A model generated the notes under the pieces. It was not told the origin of the DNA. It made no database searches and was given only the letters and a program-made list of their open reading frames with translations. A stretch of 8,879 nt of DNA from Clostridia bacterium. Its GTDB lineage: Bacteria; Bacillota; Clostridia; Christensenellales; CAG-138. This document shows positions 6,381 to 8,879 of the stretch, piece by piece (the stretch's first letter is position 1; every line of letters starts with the position of its first letter). The stretch lies in contig JAFSFN010000101.1 of NCBI GenBank assembly GCA_017435185.1, positions 1 through 8,879 on the forward strand, in the 5' to 3' direction. The position numbers and the translations under genes were made by a program.

Positions 6381-7145
6381 TTATCGCTTTTTATAAATAA
6401 CTAATTCCGGATTTGCACCGTTAACTTCGTATGTGCAAACAAGAAGAAAATCCATATTGGCAACAATACCGAAGCATCTGTTGCCGCCAAACTCACATTC
6501 AAGCTGATTGCCCAAATAAGTAACTCTGTCATCTAAAAACTTAACGGTTTTTCCGTTTGGGAGCTGATATTCAAGGTTAATAAAAGAGCCTGCAAGTGCA
6601 TTGAGCTTTTCAACCTTCGGCATTCCTTCGATATGCAAAGCGTTTAATTCAGCCATGAGTTGCATTTTGAATTCATCAAACTTTTTTTCACTTCCGATAG
6701 CGGCATATCGCTTCCAATAATTCAATTTAGGAAGTATATCTTTCATATGCGCTCGCACTTGCTCGGAAGAATAATCTTTATTTGTCATGTGTTCAGCGCA
6801 AAAGTCAATTAAATCGTCCATGTTATCATAGGTGTATTCACCATCTGTATAACACCATTTGCAGTATTCTTCGTTGAACGTGCCGTTTAATTCTTTGCTG
6901 ATTGTAGAGTCATCAAGAGGCATACCGCAACATTGACAAATCAACTGTTGAGGAGAACCCAAAAGAGTGTTGATGGAAACATCAAAAAATTCAGAAAGCA
7001 ATTTAAGAGTTTCCGTGTTGGGTATTGTTTCACCATTTTACCAGCGTGATACTGCTTGTCTGGTAACGTATACTTTTTCTGCGAGTTCGTTTTGCGATAA
7101 GCCTTTTTCTGTTCTTAGTCTAAGTATGACATCTTTTGTATCCAT
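6381..7145 (-). pseudogene. XRE-HTH / zinc-ribbon regulator interrupted by an in-frame stop
   Basis: Read from ATG 7145, the frame encodes an XRE-type helix-turn-helix: MDTKDVILRLRTEKGLSQ, then ELAEKVYVTRQAVSRW. A TAA at 7040-7038 (codon 36) interrupts it, and NGETIPNTETLKLLSEFF continues in the same frame to the stop at 6381. The interrupted position is the near-invariant Glu of the XRE 'RWENG' motif, so one substitution (GAA to TAA) explains the break. Downstream lie a zinc ribbon with CxxC pairs at codons 70/73 and 95/98 (putative zinc-ribbon family, PF12674-like) and a conserved C-terminal domain ending ELVIYKKR, with no further stop or frameshift in the 254 positions. The intact family is a putative DNA-binding regulator of unknown target. 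A weak in-frame TTG at codon 49 (7001) could yield a 206-residue HTH-less product. A ribosome binding site (AAAGGGCGG, 7163-7155) and promoter precede it, so decay is recent, or the stop is a sequencing error or read through. Confidence 0.9.
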
Positions 7146-7165
7146 GTGATTTTACCGCCCTTTAT

Positions 7166-7179
7166 ATCTTAATAAAGAT
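7166..7179. promoter_or_regulatory. Candidate operator of the XRE gene
   Basis: ATCTT (7166-7170) and AAGAT (7175-7179) form an inverted repeat around AATA, lying directly downstream of and touching the -10 box of the XRE gene promoter. That placement suits autorepression by an XRE dimer, but the half-sites are short and A/T-rich and could arise by chance. Confidence 0.3.
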
Positions 7180-7206
7180 TATAGTGTTATCCTTTCAGAC
7201 AAACAA
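7178..7206 (-). promoter_or_regulatory. Promoter of the XRE/zinc-ribbon gene
   Basis: On the minus strand, TTGTTT (7206-7201) and a perfect TATAAT (7183-7178) are separated by 17 bp, with the ribosome binding site and ATG 7145 close downstream. The -35 matches the consensus at only three positions. It overlaps the terminator-like stem of the lipoprotein operon by two bases. Confidence 0.55.
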
Positions 7207-7223
7207 GCAACCCATCGTTGCTT
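7205..7223 (-). terminator. Weak terminator of the clpC-EutT-lipoprotein operon
   Basis: AAGCAAC (7205-7211) and GTTGCTT (7217-7223) form a perfect 7-bp stem with a 5-nt loop, about 45 nt after the lipoprotein stop in minus-strand reading, followed by GTTTGTCTG. The stem is short and the T-tract interrupted, so some read-through into the XRE gene is expected. Confidence 0.45.
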
Positions 7224-7268
7224 AAAATTTAAGTTTACAGCATAAACGATATATGGATATTAGCAGTG

Positions 7269-7952
7269 TCATAAAAAACGCAGAGTGATATGTTTTTTTG
7301 TCGGAAGAATTAAAAAGGTCGAACAGCTTTGCAGGACATTGTGTTTCTGCTTGAATTCTATCGTATCAGCCGTAACCGAAAGTGTGGTCGTGCCGTTGTC
7401 GGTACGGCAGGTGGAAACATAGCCGTTATCGGTTTTTGAAAGTGTCATTTTTCGATAGTTCTCAGAATCTGAAATGCTTTTATAGAATGTCAGCACAGAG
7501 CCGTCAAAAGTGCCCCACAATTTTTCTGAATTTGAAAAATCATAGGAGAATTCATATCTGCCGGGATATGTGAGTATTGTTCCACTGCCTGAAAAACCGT
7601 CAAACAGGCTGCCGGAGTAATCTTCGCCTGACTGTATGAGCATGCCTACAGTGTTCATGGCAAGAGTTGTAAAATAAAGATGGTCATTCAGTGCCATCAA
7701 AGATTTGCCGCTCAGCGATGCGGTATGTGCGGCAATCTTATCGGCGCTAAAGCTGTTGTATTGAGTATAAAATTCATATATCGGATTAAAAACTGCTGTT
7801 GGAGCTGCTGATGAGGGCGACTGCACAGAAGCAGAAACTGCAGGAGTTGAAGAAGTGCTTAACTGCTGAGAAAGAACATTGCTGTTTTTGCCGCAGCCGC
7901 ATAGTGAAAACAGGAATAAAGCCGCCAATGAAAGCAATAGAATCTTTTTCAT
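7269..7952 (-). CDS. Lipoprotein of unknown function
   Basis: I do not recognise the family. The 227-residue product starts with a lipoprotein signal peptide: MKK, a hydrophobic core (4-17), and a lipobox LCGC with C20 as the likely lipidated cysteine (C18 is a second possibility). A Ser/Thr/Pro/Ala-rich linker (about 22-53) leads to a folded region with Tyr/Phe-rich beta-type segments such as YPGRYEFSYDFSN (129-141) and a C-terminal QSCSTFLILP segment (208-217). It is thus expected on the outer face of the membrane. ATG 7952 was chosen because it overlaps the preceding stop (ATGA) and begins the signal peptide; upstream in-frame codons from 8045 lie inside the EutT-like gene. It has no strong ribosome binding site and is probably coupled to that gene. 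Two cysteines (C182, C210) might form a disulfide. It does not resemble a cobalamin-binding protein that I know. Confidence 0.8.
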   Translation of the reverse strand: MKKILLLSLAALFLFSLCGCGKNSNVLSQQLSTSSTPAVSASVQSPSSAAPTAVFNPIYEFYTQYNSFSADKIAAHTASLSGKSLMALNDHLYFTTLAMNTVGMLIQSGEDYSGSLFDGFSGSGTILTYPGRYEFSYDFSNSEKLWGTFDGSVLTFYKSISDSENYRKMTLSKTDNGYVSTCRTDNGTTTLSVTADTIEFKQKHNVLQSCSTFLILPTKKHITLRFL

Positions 7953-8452
7953 TTGTTTTGATTTTCTTCGCACATGATCACAAAAGCAGCGGAGGAGAGA
8001 CGGTTCATTGCCTGTATGAGCGATAATGCCTGCTCGTTCTCGCAATCTTTATAACAGGCTATCAAAGCACGTTCTGCGTCACGGATACGAGTGCGCAGAA
8101 CATTCATATATGCAAGTGCCATTCCTTGCTCAGGCGTGGGGATGAACTGAGTTGTCGAGAAATATTTCTGCGGATTATGCGACATTTTATGCAGGGTTTC
8201 AGCATCTTTTCCGCATATGTCGGAAAGTTTAACCACTGTACACTTATAATGACCGCTCATTATCTCCATGAGGCCGCGCTCGATTTCGCAAAAACCTTTT
8301 TCAAGGTTGGGTTTGTTTTCAAAACGAGCTATCGACGCTCCGAATGCAGCTTGTGCCATGGCGCTGTCAAGAAGACCGCGAAATTCTATTTGCGGATCGT
8401 CTTTGCGTACAAACTCATTGCCGTGAAGTGAAGTTGTGTATTCTGTTTTCAT
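7949..8452 (-). CDS. Short EutT-type ATP:corrinoid adenosyltransferase
   Basis: Resembles the C-terminal catalytic part of EutT, which transfers the 5'-deoxyadenosyl group of ATP to cob(I)alamin to make coenzyme B12. Matching segments, in the same order as in enteric EutT, are VRKDDPQIEFRGLLDSAMA (15-33), EIERGLMEIM (56-65), LHKMSHNPQKYF (87-98), FIPTPEQG (103-110), MNVLRTRIRDAERA (116-129) and QAMNRLSSAAFVIM (147-160). At 167 residues it lacks the roughly 100-residue N-terminal part of EutT with its H-x11-CCxxC metal motif; its six cysteines are scattered and form no such motif. The gene is complete, with a strong ribosome binding site, so this is a short form rather than a truncation. It lies in a clpC operon, not an ethanolamine cluster, so the physiological corrinoid partner is unknown. 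I leave the symbol blank because function is inferred from resemblance. Confidence 0.75.
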   Translation of the reverse strand: MKTEYTTSLHGNEFVRKDDPQIEFRGLLDSAMAQAAFGASIARFENKPNLEKGFCEIERGLMEIMSGHYKCTVVKLSDICGKDAETLHKMSHNPQKYFSTTQFIPTPEQGMALAYMNVLRTRIRDAERALIACYKDCENEQALSLIQAMNRLSSAAFVIMCEENQNK

Positions 8453-8879
8453 TGTTTGCTCCTTTGCTTCTTGAAACTTATCTTTCCGTTCTTGACATAT
8501 GCCTGAACACTGTCTCCGATAACTATTCTGCCCGAAAGTATTTCTTCGCTCAGACCGTCCTCTATTTGATGCTGTATGGCGCGTCTTAACGGACGAGCGC
8601 CGTATACAGGGTCAAAACCGTCAGAGGCAAGCTGCTTTTCAGCTTCGGCACTAACAGTGAGGGAGATGCCGCGTTCAGTTAAGCGATTCTTAACCTTTTC
8701 AAGCATACGCTTAACTATTTCGAGTGTCTGTTCTTCCAGAAGCGGACGGAATATTATGATTTCATCCAAGCGATTCAAAAACTCGGGTCGGAATGTCTTT
8801 TTCAATTCTGCAAGCATATCTTCACGCATACGTTCATATGAAATAACGTTTCGTTCTGCAGAAGAAAAACCTACGGATG
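8449..8879 (-). CDS. clpC: ClpC-type AAA+ unfoldase, C-terminal end only
   Basis: Only the last 142 residues lie in the window; the gene continues past the right edge. They cover the end of the second AAA+ module: VGFSSAERN, then KKTFRPEFLNRLDEIIIF, with the arginine-finger region FRPEFLNR, followed by the D2 small domain with the sensor-2 motif GARPLRRAI and the ending EDGLSEEILSG. ClpC loads substrates into the ClpP protease and acts in protein quality control in Gram-positive cells. FRPEFLNR and DGLSEEIL favour ClpC over ClpB, which usually has a GFNPEFLNR-like sequence and no LSEE block. The stop overlaps the next start by ATGA. In many Firmicutes clpC is followed by radA; here it is followed by an adenosyltransferase-like gene and a lipoprotein gene. 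Regulation (for example a CtsR site) would lie outside the window. Confidence 0.87.
   Translation of the reverse strand, partial: SVGFSSAERNVISYERMREDMLAELKKTFRPEFLNRLDEIIIFRPLLEEQTLEIVKRMLEKVKNRLTERGISLTVSAEAEKQLASDGFDPVYGARPLRRAIQHQIEDGLSEEILSGRIVIGDSVQAYVKNGKISFKKQRSKQ
8459..8465 (-). promoter_or_regulatory. Ribosome binding site of the EutT-like gene inside clpC
   Basis: AAAGGAG on the minus strand lies 6 nt before ATG 8452, inside the last codons of clpC. It fixes that start and indicates that the short adenosyltransferase is a full-length gene product. Confidence 0.8.

Noticed and set aside
6371..6395. Second terminator hairpin (AGCG/CGCT) at the end of the zinc-ribbon gene
   Set aside because: A four-base stem overlapping the stop codon is too weak to call beside the 11-bp stem at 6315-6347.
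7233..7247. GTTTA/TAAAC inverted repeat as the lipoprotein operon terminator
   Set aside because: Only five A/T-rich pairs with no following T-tract; the stem at 7205-7223 is better.
7269..7350. Frameshifted C-terminus of the lipoprotein
   Set aside because: The ending looked slightly abrupt, but the reading frame remains protein-like up to the stop and no alternative frame continues a plausible sequence.

Overview
The window looks like a chromosomal segment of a spore-forming, low-to-moderate GC member of the Clostridia, probably a gut Oscillospirales/Ruminococcaceae-type organism. This rests on a recognisable YunB sporulation protein, a monoderm-style class A penicillin-binding protein, a ClpC-type AAA+ unloppase C-terminus, the general protein similarities, and the AGGAGG-like ribosome binding sites. 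The lineage is inferred from family knowledge, not from a marker gene.

Layout from left to right. Bases 1-99 hold a run of small palindromes that looks like a dispersed intergenic repeat. A sigma-A-like promoter (108-136) then leads into pnuC (nicotinamide riboside-type transporter), which overlaps an archaeal-type cofactor-independent phosphoglycerate mutase / proposed homoserine kinase by ATGA. Convergent to these is yunB, whose 3' end overlaps the mutase gene by 23 bp. A short divergent region (2765-2882) carries a good extended -10 promoter for a 930-residue class A PBP. That gene is coupled by ATGA to a family-4-like uracil-DNA glycosylase that has lost three of the four iron-sulfur cysteines. 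A hairpin terminator (6315-6347) separates this pair from a minus-strand XRE-HTH / zinc-ribbon regulator broken by a single in-frame TAA. The right end is a minus-strand operon read from the right edge: clpC (3' end only), a short EutT-type corrinoid adenosyltransferase lacking the N-terminal metal motif, and a lipoprotein of unknown function, joined by two ATGA overlaps.

The window is mostly compact housekeeping and accessory genes; I see no phage, transposon, CRISPR or toxin-antitoxin module. The points most worth a second look are the nonsense codon in the XRE/zinc-ribbon gene, the cluster-less glycosylase, the clpC/EutT-like/lipoprotein operon, and two perfect hairpins placed just past the stop codon of one gene but inside the coding region of its overlapping neighbour. 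All four same-strand gene junctions use the same 4-bp ATGA overlap. No complete new system is demonstrable from this sequence; the EutT-like/lipoprotein pair in the clpC operon is the nearest candidate.
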